A program made the position numbers and the translations under genes. DNA of 64,000 bases from Gymnogyps californianus (Eukaryota; Chordata; Aves; Accipitriformes; Cathartidae): contig NC_059500.1 of the NCBI RefSeq assembly GCF_018139145.2, positions 45,592,072 through 45,656,071 on the forward strand, read 5' to 3'. This document shows positions 49,951-62,619 of the stretch, in pieces; positions within the stretch are counted from its first letter, which is position 1, and each line of letters opens with the position of its first letter. Below the pieces are notes generated by a model that saw nothing but the letters and a program-made list of their open reading frames with translations, was not told the DNA's origin and made no database searches.

Positions 49951-52900
49951 TATGCAGCCAATACTTTTTTCTGTTACTTTTATTCTGAGCAAAATGTATT
50001 CAGTTAACAAAGAATGGGAAATAGTGGTCTTAAAACAATTTTCATGCCAGAAACTGGATTTTTGGTGGTATAATGAACTGATGTCCTGTAAAAGGTTGAA
50101 AATAATTAGATCAGTGAAGGCATTTGATAGTCAGGAGGAATGTAACTGATCCGTATTTATACATGCTTTTTCTATAATAGGACTGCCCAGTTACTTTAAT
50201 ATAATCAATAGGAAAAGTCAGCGACATGATGAAAACTGGTTCCAATTCTATCCGTGTGTATGCCATGAAAATGGAGAATTACAGTTTAGATGGGCCATTA
50301 GAAAACTACAGTGAAACCATCCATTGAATGAACAAGGGCATGAAAATGCTCAAGTTCTTAATTTAGTATTTGCACAAAAGCTTCCTAGGGGAGATTTGAA
50401 GACTGGCTTCAGAACTAGCAGATCTCCTGATGATTTATTCTCCAATTTAAGTCCAGGTCCAGGTGGTAAGTGAAAGATAATAACAGTAGAGAAGTGACAA
50501 TAATAAATAAAAAGCACCTGCATTTGAAATACATACAGCAATTTCTTATTAGCAAATCTGTCAGTCCATAGAGACTCTAAACTGTGTTCTCCTCATCATA
50601 ACAGGAACATGGAGTTACGGAAATGTTCTGCACTCTGTTCTTATCCTTCTTGATGAAAAGCAGTGGTCATTTCCACAGTTTTTCACCTAAAAACCTTAAA
50701 ACTCTGGCCCTTTGCTGCTCTATGCTTTTGCTTGTATTGCAAAATGCCTAGTAGAAATAGTCAAAAAACAGCTTGAAAATTGAGGTCTCTGCACTATCAC
50801 CCTCAAGATCTAACTGTATCTTTTTACTACCTGGTTATGAACATGCTAGAGTCCCTTAGAGGATCATCCTCATGACAAAACGTGGGACAAATCTTATTAC
50901 TGGAAGCTCCAGTCTGGAGTTTCAAAGGATTTGTGGATCGTTGTTTCTAGAAAAAAAGAGAGATTAGAAATGAGATGAAAGAGGAACACTGAAAGGAGAA
51001 AAAGTAAATGAGGCTGAAACAACAATCATGGTTTAACTTTGTTATTCTTGGTTATTACTAATGGTTATTGCCATCTGATAAGGTTGTATATATTGGTCAC
51101 AGAACCACTTCATGTATCTATATTGAAAATAATGAATAATTTCATCTTCACAGATGTTTTTCAACCACTATTGACCTGCTCGTGGAGACCTGTCATTGGA
51201 GAATGCAATTCTTGAGTATTCAATTCCAAAATCACAACCAGTAGAGGACAGTGTTTTCAAAAATATCACAATTAGAACTGACCACAGATTGCTGACCAGC
51301 TGATGATATCATTCTAGATGATACTGCTTTCAGGTCAACTTTTCTGAAAAAGGTAAAACTTTCCAGGGAGTCCATTGGTCACAGACAGCACAGGTAAACA
51401 CTGTTGGCAAAATGTAACCTTTTGGAAAGACTGCAAAGTCTGCCTTGCTAAAATGCTTCCTCTTCTCATGTTTAGACAAACAAAAATATGTAAAGGAAGT
51501 GATGTAGTTACTGATAAAAGTATTTCAGTTATAGTTGTGTACTATCAATCTATTTTTTGCATTGTGGAGTTAACCCTTGCTTCAGAGCACTCTTTGGAAA
51601 GTTATAATGTGAACTTTTTGAAACAGTAATTTTTTCTATTTTGCATATTTTTAAATGGTTTTTGCCTGGCTTTAAAACCAGGCAAACCCCCATAGGTTTG
51701 GGTTTTTTTTTTTTCCCCAGAAGAATCAGAGCTCACACATTAAGAAGAAAGTACTGGCATCGCACAATAGAAACAAACGATGAAATCTGAAAATGAAAAA
51801 AAGTAGGTAGAATAGAGATAAAGATCTGCTGTACTTTTTAGTAAATAAACTACAGCTAGCAGATTAGAATTAAAATTTACATGAAGGATCAAAGATGTAA
51901 CTGTTATGAGCCTCTCTCTTGTTAAAAGCAAAATTAAATTAAACGGAAAACAAAAAGTAACATGCAGTTAAAATATCCACAGAAGGCATTCTACTACATT
52001 AACCGTGTTTAGTAACAATAAGCTGTAAGTTGTATCCCAGATTTCTATAGAAAAGAAGAGAAATGAATTCTAGGAAGCTACCAAAACCTTCTTGTGATTT
52101 GATGCTATCAATTCATCAGAGCATAAAAAAGATATTTGAACTGCATGATCTTCATGAAATTGGCTAGGCTTTCATGTTTGAAAATTATTGTTACTAATTT
52201 ATTATGTTAGGTGGAAAACTGAGTTGAAATAACATGGGGTGATCATCTCTAATCTTTTCACTATTTAGAGACATGAGAATAATTTGCAGAAAAAACTTTA
52301 CCTTCAGTATTTGAGAGTTAAATACAGACTCATGTTTGTGGAAACAAGACAACAGTTCCTGCCTGCAGACTATTTTATTGCTCAAATTAATGCTGACAAC
52401 TTTAGACACGCAAATTCAGGATGTTTAGAATTCATTTCTTACAAGCATTAGAGGAGCGACATATTGTCCCCTCAATTCAGTCTGTCCATTACAACCAAAC
52501 AGAAATAGTTAGAACAGTCTTTTCAATCACAGGATGTGGGAGCTAAAAATTATTCCAGTTCTTTATGATCCTTGAAAGGAAACTCAGTTCATTTTGACAA
52601 GTTGTCAAAAGGCCCAGTTTTGTTTTCAAGTAAAGCAATGGAGAGATGCAAGCTTCATGAGGAAATAGAACTGGTCCTCTACTAATTTTACAGGCAATCC
52701 TGAAACTGAGACTACAAGTCCCATGCAATGTAACACTACTGCCATCACAAGAGCAATTGTGTAAGTCTTTATTTCCTTAAGAACAGAGTGAAGTAAGGAA
52801 AAGATTGGCCATGAGAGATGAAAACCCTTAGTAGTGCTGCATGTTAACTCTAGATAGTAATATCTTTCTTAACAAGAGCCTCAACAGATTTTATTTTTCT

Positions 52901-53439
52901 TCCTACTTGTGTTTCTTATTTATATTTGACATTTATTATGCAAGTAAAAGAAACATAGCTCTTGCTAGATCTCTGATGCAGGTTTGATTTTAGAACAGAA
53001 ATCTAGTATACAGCTATTAAATCACAAGCTAAACTCTTTCCTGTGACCTGAAGAAATCTATTTTCCCCAATCAGTTTTTTGTTGCCGTTTTTTCAGATTT
53101 TAGAAATGAGACTGAATTACATAGAAGACTAATGGATTCATGCCAAATAATTTGCAAGATGTTTTGTAATGGGAGTTAACTATATTTTTTTCTAAATAGG
53201 TTTAAAATTTCTCCCTTTTCAAATGTATTCTGAAGCACATAGTTTTGCTATCTGCATCTAACTCTAGCAACTGAGTTTTATGATAAACTCAGAAAAGTAT
53301 AGGAAGCTGAAAAGTTTTATGTCCAAACCATTAAATTTTCTTTTGTCATAATTTATAATAGAAAATATTGCAAATGTACATATCTCATGTAAGAGCTTGC
53401 CACCATATAGAGAGCTGAGAAGCACTAGTGCTTATCACT
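49951..53439. other. Noncoding stretch, unique sequence
   Basis: No gene or repeat is recognised. All frames (49952-50149, 50350-50541, 51375-51629, 51740-51931, 52194-52409, 52543-52728) are below 90 codons with no domain. Around 51660-51715, AAACCAGGCAAACCCCCATAG follows a partial inverted match TGCCTGGCTTT, a small hairpin. Confidence 0.65.
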
Positions 53440-53444
53440 GCAGC

Positions 53445-53545
53445 CCTGATTTATGACATCTGGCACTTCCACAAGTAGCCCCATGGATTTAAGGGGGATT
53501 ACTTCCATGAGCAAATGCTGCCTAAAGTGCAAGATGCCTATAGAA
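53445..53545. repeat. Probable ancient amniote interspersed repeat
   Basis: GCCCCATGGATTTAAGGGGG, then ATTACTTCCATGAGCAAATG and CTGCCTAAAGTGCAAGAT, follow the block order of an old repeat with consensus-like words TCCCATTGACTTCAATGGGA, CTACTCACATGAGTAAA and TGCAGGAT. The inverted CCCAT..ATGGG centre is degraded. I recall these as common in turtle and crocodile genomes and rarer in birds. Family name uncertain. Confidence 0.45.
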
Positions 53546-54819
53546 GTGAGGAATAAGCCTCCCTAGTGCATAATTGTTCCCTGAGAACATTTCCTATATG
53601 ATGTTTTCAGGTTTAGGTTTTAATATTTCAACATATCTTTTTGCACTGTTAATACTGAAGGACCTTGTCTCTTTTATCTTTCTGTCCTCCAGATGAAAAC
53701 GTTTCTGATATTCACATTCCTACTTTATTGATTGTGCAGTATTCCATAATAATTATATATAAGTAAAACACAGATCTACACTCACTTTTAATGCATCATT
53801 CAATTATTTGATTTCTTTCATGATAGTAAGTCTTCTATTCATCACATATTCCTACTGTTGCTAAACACTTCAAAAATCACTATGGTTGTAGCCTTAGAAG
53901 ACAGAACTGCACAGCATTTCATAGTTCCTCATTTCATATGATTTAGGGAGTGTTACACAAAATTTGCATTGGCATTTTACACAGCAAGCTGACAGTTATT
54001 AACAATATATTTTTCCCTATCCTGTTTGTGCAACTCTGTTATTCACAGAGGGTTACAACTGAGTTAATTTTCAGAAAGAGTGGTTTGAAAGAGGTCTTGA
54101 GCTGGGCTGTTTATGAACACAGCCTTTTCTCTTATTTCTAATTAGTGTGAAATGGTTCCGAACAGGAGTCAGCACTGCAGAAGTCTGTGCTGCACAAAGC
54201 CAGCCTTGTTAACGGACACAGGGAACAGTTTGTTTTGCTGAATAAACAACTTTGTCATAGTGCTTTTCAAAAAGAATACAATCCAGTTTACCAGCTGCCC
54301 TCTGCATGTTGAATGCTGTTGATGTGCATCTGGATGTCTTTCTTGGGGATTAGAAATCTTTATTCCCGTTTTGAATCCCAGGTTTACTTAGCGAGAGATT
54401 CAAAAGAGAATCAGTCATAAAAGCGCATTTTTATTTTTTTTAGCTGATATATCTTTTTTTGTTCATAGAATTGAACTGAAACCCCATCATTGCTTATTTT
54501 TTCTTAAACTTTCTGTTGTGCCTTGCATAGTCAGAAAGTACTGCATGCTGGCATACACAGATTCTTAATAGCTGAGGAAAATACATTAGCAGAGGTCTTG
54601 CTGTAAGTTTTACAGCATGAAATGTTGTTCTGTTCTATCTCAGGATAGGTAGTGGAGATGTTCTTTTGAAGCTTCTACAGTAAAGCAGGTTCTACAAATT
54701 TTAATTGTCCAAGAATACCAGACCTGATCAGATATTTTACTGACATTACTATTAACATTGCATATAGGAACGCATATTTTCAGCAGGCAAGAAAAAAAAC
54801 TAAAATTATGCATTACATA

Positions 54820-54848
54820 TGTACATACATACATACATACATACATTA
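54820..54848. repeat. (ATAC)n microsatellite
   Basis: About six tandem ACAT/TACA units. Length suggests modest variability. Confidence 0.92.
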
Positions 54849-56468
54849 CAGCTGCCTTTGGTATTGACATTAGCATTGCTATTAAAAGGTAAAATAGGTC
54901 ACTCTTGTATATGGTTTCTTGTTTGTATGGTTTGTTTTCTCAGAAATTTGTAGGGGCAGCAGCCTCGGACTATATTGCATGATTTTAGTTACCTAACCTT
55001 GTTCATTAGCCTGTAATCATCATATAGTATGAAATGAGGACTAGCTCGAAGGCATAACTTAATGCTAGCTAACGATCTGAACACTTTATTGATAACCTCT
55101 CATCAAAGAAGCTCTGACTCAGGAAGAGAAGCAGAAGAGCAAGGGGTATGTGAATGTGAACACTGTTAGTAGTAAGGATTTTTGTGCACTCATTAGACTT
55201 TCAATTATGCTTCCCATATAATTAAAAGGAAGTTTTCTGTTCTGCAAATGGAAGCAGAAGCTGACCCTTTAAAATTTAAAATTACTCTGTATGCAGTCCT
55301 GAGGCTCAGAGGGGTAGCTGATACGAAGAAAAAGAAGGGGAAGCTTGTGCTATGAGAGCGTTGTATCTCATGTGCACATCAGTGCAAGAAATGTTTGTCA
55401 CAGTAGCAGGACAAAAGGATAGTAATGTGTCCAACCTGATCTCTTCTCTCAGGCACTGTCTTGTACCTTGCCAAGCCTTTTGAGCATAATTACCTATCTA
55501 GATGTATGTTAATTCTAACAGTGAAGAAACCTCCTGAGGCTGCAAGAATTTATGTGGCCTCCACAGTTTGAGAGGACATTTTAGGAGATGATGAGATGTT
55601 CTGGCTGTAAAACCTGAGAAAGCGACAGAAAGGGAAAAGACAAAATGCTGCATGAAAGAAAGAAATTTCTTCAGTGTTCCTGTACTGAGATTAAACAGAA
55701 GTGAAAGAGTCTTTGCTCCGTCTGTAAACATTACTTTCCTTCCTCAAAGTTGTGTTCTCAGCATAAGCAGATTAAAAATTCTGAGACTGCCAAGTATTAT
55801 GATAATAAAATGGAGAGACAGAGTTTATCTAACTGTTCAAAAGTGACTGTTGATTTGGTCTGGGTGACAAAGTGTGCCATCATTTATTAACTTTGACATA
55901 GTATCAATTCTCTCTCTTTCCTCTTTTTTTTTTTTCCTTCATGTTTTCATTAATGAATATTTATGGCTAGTTCTGTCTCTTTTTTTTTTTTTTTTTGGAC
56001 TTGCTGTCTGTCCGCTTCCCCACAGTCTGAGCATCTGTGCCTATCAACACATCAGCAAAGTAGAAGGACATAGATTCAGAGTTCTCCAATAAGAAGAATG
56101 AATATTGGAGCTATGATACAATGCTATGTAACACATACTTTGACAGAGAACTTTGAAAAGGAAACTTTACTTGTCTCAGCTCTGTATCTTTCCCAGCTTT
56201 GGTAACTTGAGCTGTACTCTCTGATTTGGCAGTAGAATGCAGTTAAGAGTACAAAATAAGTATTTTTTCATTTCTAGACACTTTGCAAGAGACCTATATA
56301 AGCTTGATGACCATGTAAGCATATAAGGAAGCTGAAATTAAGATTTATACATAACCTGGCAGTGTTGTTGATTTGAAAGAATGAATATACCAGCTGTCTC
56401 CCTTCCTTCCCCTCCCTCCTCGCCTTAGCATCAGGCAGAATGCCTGGGGCTTACGATTGCAAAGTCTT

Positions 56469-56543
56469 GATAATATAAAGTGTGTGATTCATTTACTTCT
56501 AGCATTAGTGCTAGAAGTGCTAGATAATATAAAGTGTGTGATT
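56469..56543. repeat. 54-bp-offset duplication with perfect 10-bp hairpin
   Basis: A 21-nt unit starting GATAATATAAAG and ending GTGTGTGATT is present identically at 56469-56489 and 56523-56543. Between the copies, ACTTCTAGCA, TTAG, TGCTAGAAGT (56495-56518) is a perfect 10-bp inverted repeat with a 4-nt loop. Confidence 0.9.
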
Positions 56544-57284
56544 TGTTTCTAACATTAAAAGATTGGAAGTCAAACACTACATATCTTTAGCTCTGTCATA
56601 GTGGAGGAGACAGACATGAAAGAGATACATGAGAAAGTCTCTCTACTGAATGCTCCTCCCTTTACTATATGATTCCCTTACCTGTAGTTAGCCTAATTAA
56701 ACTGAATAGGGGACTGTTCTTAATTGGCTCCCTGCTCTATTAAGTAATGCAGATTACACAATTTAAGAAATTTGCATTTCTTGGAATCTAATCCATCCTC
56801 TCAATGGTGGGCTTGGATTTTTTTTTTTTTCCCCTTGGTTTTAAATGTTTGTGTGAGAGGCCAAGGCCCCTGAAAGACGTCATACAGACAGACTGGAAAA
56901 TAAACTTTTTCCAGTAATTTCTTTCATTATTTATTTTTTTCCCCCTCTGTGAAAAGTGTGTTACCAGAGGAATCAAGAATGTAAATGTCCCCAAATTTCT
57001 CCACAACTGAATTTACAGGCCAGATCTGAAGAAGTCAACATACAGAGATTAAAGTCTTTGTTTTAACCATTCTGGCTTTGAGACAGAAAAGTCTTCAGCC
57101 AACCGGATTATTGAATTTTGGGGAGTTCTGTGCCCTGCGGTACAAACTGATTGCAGGTTGCAATATGAACCGATATCTTTACAGTTAGACCTTCAAAGAA
57201 TTCTGGGCACTATTATTGCTTTCCAACCAACTTTTGTAGTCAGCAATGATTATAGAATTTTAAAACAGAAATTACTCATCTGCA

Positions 57285-57343
57285 TCATTGGACTTGATAA
57301 TCTTAAAGGTCTTTTCCAACCTAAATGATTCTATGATTCTATA
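57285..57343 (+). mobile_element. CR1 LINE 3' tail, severely truncated, plus orientation
   Basis: TTGGACTTGATAATCTTAAA, then GGTCTTTTCCAACCTAAATG and two ATTCTATG-type units, are the last ~58 bp of a CR1 in sense orientation, ending in the characteristic terminal octamer repeat (57327-57343). The sequence upstream is not recognisable as CR1, so this is a very short 5'-truncated insertion. Confidence 0.85.
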
Positions 57344-59190
57344 AGGCCACTTACTCCAACAGCTACTGGTGCAGTAATGTTCCCCAGCTCATGGGACATT
57401 TTCCAGGGCCTTAGTCAGTCTGTATGTTCATCCAGTTTTCTCCATTTCTCTATATGTCTAGGAAAATTTGTGTTAACTTCCACTGAATAATTCTGGGAGA
57501 GATCAGAGGTTCTCATTTTGGGATAGGTCATTTCTCTAGTCAGCCTTTGTGTTTGAGTTCAGATGTAATGCTTTCAGGAAGGCTTTATCAACATACATCA
57601 TCATTTCCAAAACCACCTTCAGGAATGCCTAGCTGGAGATATTTTGATGTTCTATGCTTGCTTTTAAATGAATTTCCTCTTCCCAGCACCATTATGATCT
57701 TCTGTCTTCCTGCACTCCAAGGACATTATTTTCCTTCTTCCGTTTACTTCCTAATTGTACTCTAGTCTTTCAGTAATGTTATTTTTGTCAATTCTTTTTA
57801 AGGTTCAAGAATTACCCCACTGCTACTGCCCCCAAGGCTAAGTGAAAGCAGGCAAAAGGATAATAACAACAAGAGTTACTTCCACAGAAGTCTCAGAATT
57901 CCTTAGGATATGAAGGAGGAAGAAATACCGAGAACAGATGATTGGAGCAAATGTTGCTAGGAGAGAGAAATGGTGAAACTGATCTTTCAGGGAAAGGAAG
58001 AGATCAGCTTCAAGAAGGAATCAAGACTTCTGTGACAGAGAAAGAAAAAAGAGAAGTAACATAGAGAGGACAAGGAGACATACTGGAAAAGGTGGAAAGC
58101 TTCACATAAAAAATGTGATTTTAAAAGCTGTAATGCATGTTATTGTTTAACGGTGTCCTTAGTAATCTGCTGACTAACTAGGGTTTCATATACACTCTTA
58201 TCCAATTGTTTGCTTATTGTGTACTTGCATATGAACACGTAGAATTTTAATTGCATTGCTAGCACTTGCAATCTGTTTCCACTGTTTCAGAAATAAGGAC
58301 CACAAAATGCCATACACCTGCACCATTTCATATACGCAATATCTTCCTTTTACAATTGAGATACTTTCAGAATCATCTACATATATATGACCTTAAAAAG
58401 AAGTAACCTGTGAAAGACTGTATTCCTTGTCTTTGCCCTGGTTAGCTATTTGAGTTTTTGCCATTATCTGAATGAGGAAATGTCTTTGAAAAAAACCCCA
58501 GTGATTAGGATTAGTTTCCAAGTTTCTTCACTGAGTTAACAAACTTTGAAGAGATTTCTGAAAGAAAAGCTTTTCGATTTGATAACATCATTACTGTACA
58601 ATGGTTTTTATTTCATCTGCCATTACTGAGTTCCTAATGATATAACTCTGAATAGGTAGAGTATCTTAAATCTTCTTTCAATGGGAGGTGAGTAACAAAA
58701 CACAGATCTTCATGCAGTTTTAAGAAAAAAAGTACTGTGATTGGCAAAAGGAAGACATTTGTTTTTGTTACAGTCAAAAAGATTCTCTTCTGCTAATAAA
58801 ATTGCCCATTAAATCTACACTTGTATTGTATTATTACAAAAATTGTGTAGAGTCAATTCAGTAACATTGCTCTCACAAAAGAGTTTGACAGCATTGAAGC
58901 TGCTAAGAGCTCATCTGATTTGTCTCTTATACCAGACATGTAATGCACCCTTGTGTTAAAGAATGGCTTAATAATACTCACATTTAAATAGCTTTTCAAG
59001 GATTATTAATAAGTTTTAAATATTCTGTATCTTCACTGAAATACATATTCATGTGGAACAAAAGGTGTTTCTGGGCAGAGGAAAGAATATGAACTAATAG
59101 GAGAATCTATCTCCAAATGTGTTGTGTGTATGTTTAATTAGTCATTGAAATTTGCAAATACTGTGTGTAGTTTCAAATGAACTCCTAATA
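57344..59190. other. Noncoding stretch, unique sequence
   Basis: No gene is supported. A purine-rich patch lies at 57890-58110. The segment 58700-58950 has several ATTA/TAAT cores but is not otherwise remarkable. The 57547-57765 plus frame is unrecognised. Confidence 0.65.
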
Positions 59191-59194
59191 TTTT

Positions 59195-59415
59195 TTACTA
59201 AATCGCCTCTTTCTTTTTGAGTCACCCTGGATATCATTGTCCTTCCAATATCCAGGTCAACTTTGGTGCCATCTTTGTCTCTTCTGTCCTCCTTCTCTGA
59301 AATCCCATCAATCCTCTTCAGAAAATAAACAAACCTAATCCCTTCCTCTCAACAATGAGTGGGAAGACATTCCTCTGCACTTCTACAAACCCCCTTTTTT
59401 CATTTATGTAAACTT
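59195..59415 (+). mobile_element. Ancient L2 LINE fragment, ORF2 C-terminal half
   Basis: The run TCACCCTGGATATCATTGTC, CTTCCAATATCCAGGTCAAC, TTTGGTGCCATCTTTGTCTC, TTC follows the L2 block in which VTVDNTTILPVSQARNLGVI is followed by FDSSLSF. Then come CCTTCTCTGAAATCCCATCA and a decayed continuation ending near CTTCTACAAACC. The order and pyrimidine bias are typical. Indels and stops break the frame. It lies about 500 bp to the left of the younger CR1. Confidence 0.7.
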
Positions 59416-59912
59416 CCCCTGTCTCTTTAACCCAGTCTTATCAGTCTGCACAACTCCTTAGCAGTATAAAAGGCTGCTATTTTGGATAACATCTTATCCA
59501 ATTCTTTGATAATTTTTCCTTCAGTTGCAAGTACTCCAGATCATGCAACCATATATAAAAATGCAAAGCTGTCTTGGGAAGAAAGATGTTTGTACTGATA
59601 TTCATTTCAGTTTTGTGAAATAGTACTTGCAAAAATTGTAAGTAAATACTTTGAAATTCGCAGTTTCAAATTATCTGTATTCACTCTTTCTACGGCTGCT
59701 TTTCCTGACAGAGCCCTGAAGAAACTCAGAATGGTGAATCTGAAGGAATCAATTGCATACTTATGTCTCTTGAAGGGGGACATTACGTTGTGTTCACTGT
59801 TTAGCTGCTACTATCATGTCTTCAAATTAAAAATAATCTAGATTGAAAACACTTGTTGTGTGGCAAATTTATGGCAAAGCTTTCCAGCTAGCACATTTTT
59901 ACCCCAGTTAGA
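59416..59912. other. Noncoding spacer between L2 and CR1
   Basis: AT-rich sequence. The first 100 bp may still be L2 but is too decayed to call. No gene. Confidence 0.6.
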
Positions 59913-59999
59913 CTCATAGAATCAATCATAGAAGGGTTTGGGTTGGAAGGGACCTTAAAGACCATCTAGTTCCAACCGCCCCAGAAGGGACACCTTCCA

Positions 60000-60719
60000 T
60001 TAGACCAGGTTGCTCAAAGCCCCATCTAACCTGGCCTTGAACACTTCCAGGGAGGGGGCATCCACAGCCTCTCTGGGCAACCTGTTCCAGTGCCTCACCA
60101 CCCTCACAATGAAGAACTTCTTCCTTACATCTGATCTAAATCTACCCTTTTTCAGTTTAAAGCCATTCCCCCTTGTCCTATCACTACACGCTTTCGTAAA
60201 AAGTCCCTCTCCAGCTTCCTTGTAGGCCCCCTTGAGGTACTGGAAGACTGCTATAAGGTCTCCCCAGAGCCTTCTCTTCTCCAGGCTGAACAACCCCAAC
60301 TCTCTCAGCCTGTCTTTATAGGAGAGGTACTCCAGCCCTCTGATCATCTTTGTGGCCCCCCTCTGGACTTGCACCAACAGGTCCATGTCTTTCTTATGTT
60401 GGGGGCCCCAGAGCTGAACACAGTAGCCCAGGTGGGGTCTCACGAGAGCAGAGCAGAGGGGCAGAATAACCTCCCTCGACCTGCTAGTCATCCTTCTTTT
60501 GATGCAGACCAGGATATGGTTGGCTTTCTGGGCTGCAAACACACATTGCTGGGTCATGCTGAGCTTCTCGTCAACAAACACCCCCCAGTCTTTCTCCTCA
60601 GGACTGCTCTCAATCCACTTATTGCCCAGCCTGTATTTGTGCTTGGGATTGCCCCGACCCATGTGCAAGATCTTGCGCTTGGCCTTGTTCAACTTCATGA
60701 GGTTTGCACATGGGCCCAC
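60000..60719 (-). pseudogene. CR1 ORF2 C-terminal segment (frame 2 of a broken ORF)
   Basis: A 239-codon open piece carrying the region after the reverse-transcriptase palm. Landmarks are [20 protein letters not shown] (about residue 5), KYRLGNKWIESSPEEKDWGV (about 28), ALVRPHLGYCVQLWGPQHKK (about 89) and [18 protein letters not shown] near the end, followed by ALSNLV and stop. It overlaps the end of the upstream piece by about 25 bp in another frame, which marks a frameshift near 60695-60719. The Met at 60719 is not a true start. It matches the 36.3-37.0 kb copy closely but not identically, so the two are separate insertions of related subfamilies. Confidence 0.93.
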
Positions 60720-61318
60720 CTCTCAAGCCTGTCAAGGTCCCTCGGGATGACATCCGTTCCCTCTGGCATGTTGACGGCACCACACAGCTTGGTGTCATTG
60801 GCAAACTTGCTGAGGGTGCCCTCAATCCCACTGTCCATGTTGCTGACAGAGATGTTAAACAGCGCTGGTCCCAATACTGACCCGTGAGGAATGCCACTCA
60901 TCACTGCTCTCCACTTGGATATTAAGCCGTTGACTGCAACTCTTTGAGTGCGACCATCCAGCCAATTCCTTATCCACTGAGTGGTCCATCTGTCAAAGCC
61001 ATGTCTCTCCAATTTAGAGACAAGGATGTTGTGCAGGACAGTGTCAAACACTTTGCACAAATCCAGGTGGATGACGTCAGTCACTCTTCTCTTATCCACC
61101 AATGCTGTGACCCCATTGTAGAAGGCCACCAAATTTGTCAGGCACGATTTGCCCTTAGTGAAGCCATGTAGGCTCTCACCAATCACCTCCTTATTTTCCA
61201 TGTGCCTGTGTCCTCCATAGTTTCCAGAAGGATCTGCTCCGCTATCTTGCCAGGCACAGAGGTGAGACTGACTGGCCTGTAGTTCCCCAGGTCTTCCTTT
61301 TCCCTCTTTTTAAAAAGG
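60695..61318 (-). pseudogene. CR1 ORF2 reverse-transcriptase segment (broken)
   Basis: In the 168-codon frame from 61201 to 60695 the RT fingers/palm motifs appear in order: [13 protein letters not shown] (residues 12-24), motif A with [13 protein letters not shown] (46-58, catalytic D at 47), motif [12 protein letters not shown] (102-112; the family normally has Q at 106, here H) and motif C FANDTKL (133-139). The family motif C is FADDTKL, so the first catalytic Asp of the pair is replaced by Asn at 135. The RT sequence continues upstream in a different frame ([20 protein letters not shown], about 61215-61275). That places a second frameshift close to 61205. The copy cannot encode an active enzyme. 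Confidence 0.92.
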
Positions 61319-62615
61319 AGATGTATCTTGTATGATGCTGAGTTACTCACAGCCACTGAATGGAGCAGTAAAAGGATGTATTGAAAAGATACGGAGGCTA
61401 TAATGGAGAAATAAAAGGACTTAACAGCTAAACAGGTGCAGGACTAAAATAAATGCAAAGTGAAAAATCAGGCCCCCGGGGGGCTATCAGAAAAACATGT
61501 GCTGAATAACTGATTTTGTAGCCCTTGTGCCATATGAATTATAGTCATGATTTGCACCTATACATTGCCCAATGAACTCAAATAGCTTATTACACAGATT
61601 ATTATAATCACAAAACAGTGAAATGTTTTTTGGAGTTTTCACTGTTGTTAAATGATAGAAATTCTACTATTTTCTTTGCTGAAGAATGAGTGAGATACAT
61701 ATTTATTGAAAACTAACTTGGCCACAGGTAATCTGGAATGTAGAAAAGTGCCTGATCCTGTTCTGAAACTTTTTCAATTCGTTAGCTGTTTAAGAAATAA
61801 AAGAGGATTTCTCATTGGCTTTGTTTGTTCATTTGTTTTTCCAGCACTATTTCATGTCAGAATGGACTAGATTCCTTTGGTCAAGGGAAAGGATGGGAAA
61901 GATGAAACCCAAGTGTCCATAGCATGGAGCAGAAAAGAGTCTGCATGTCTCCTTTCTGTTGTTCTGTAGGAGCCTCTGAGAAGAAAGAACATCTGGTCCA
62001 GCCACACTTATTAGTGGCCTTATGCATGTAAGCTGCTCCTGGGGGCACCACTGATTTTCATGGGGTGACTGATGATTTAAGCTACACAAGAAATGAGGAA
62101 AAAATAATTTCCAATCTTTCCCAGTGCCCTTTACATCTAACCTGTAGTATTTTGTCTCCCTCTCATGGCAAAGGCACGCAGCATGTGCCTCTGCCAAGCT
62201 TTCAGCATTTTCCCTTTTCTTACTGCCCACAATCCTCATTATTTGGTGAATGTGTCAGTGGAAACGGGGAAGGATTAGAAGCAGAGATTAGAGGATTTTT
62301 CTGTTTATCCAAAGACCATAAAAGATTAAGTGGGTGCTATTTTTCCCCGTAGGGCTCTACAGATATGGAACGTGGTAAGATGACAAGAAATCCGTGTTTG
62401 ATTATCCTGATTCATGTCTATCACAGACATTGTATCTCACTACAGAATTTATATGTATGATCCATCTCTCTATTTTGACTTCTTCCTGGAGATATTAACT
62501 CCAACACCAGCAGTTTGTTCTTTATCTTCAGACAAGATCCTTGCATGCATGTCTCTTCCTGGAGCTAGACCTGACTACCTCTAGAAGAACAGCACATCAA
62601 TCCCTAAGTGATCAG
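61319..62615. other. Noncoding stretch
   Basis: No gene is supported. A G/C palindrome CCCCCGGGGG (within 61471-61483) stands out in AT-rich sequence. Frames at 61847-62239 (minus, 130 codons) and 62065-62352 (plus, 95 codons) overlap on opposite strands and show no domain. Confidence 0.6.
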
Positions 62616-62619
62616 AGAT

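Larger units (their letters stand above)
53546..57284. other. Noncoding stretch, unique sequence
   Basis: No gene is supported. It holds an ATAC microsatellite (54820-54848), T-runs at 55980-55996 and 56818-56830, and the duplication/hairpin patch at 56469-56543. Frames at 53950-54141, 54640-54876, 55498-55846 and 56788-57006 are unrecognised. Confidence 0.6.
59913..61318 (-). mobile_element. CR1 LINE, 5'-truncated, 3' 1.4 kb
   Basis: The 3' terminus at the left edge is CATAGAATCAATCATAGAAG followed by GGTTTGGGTTGGAAGGGACC, the reverse complement of the avian CR1 tail. The element extends rightward on its minus strand through the whole ORF2 C-terminal region and most of the reverse transcriptase. 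It fades at about 61318, where CTTCCTTTTCCCTCTTTTTA gives way to unrelated sequence. The endonuclease domain and 5' UTR are absent. Two frameshifts and an altered catalytic motif show it is dead. Confidence 0.96.

Noticed and set aside
60369..60887. 172-codon plus-strand frame as a gene
   Set aside because: Antisense shadow of the CR1 ORF2 remnant on the minus strand.
61847..62352. 130-codon minus and 95-codon plus frames
   Set aside because: Opposite-strand overlap, no domain, no codon-level evidence of selection.
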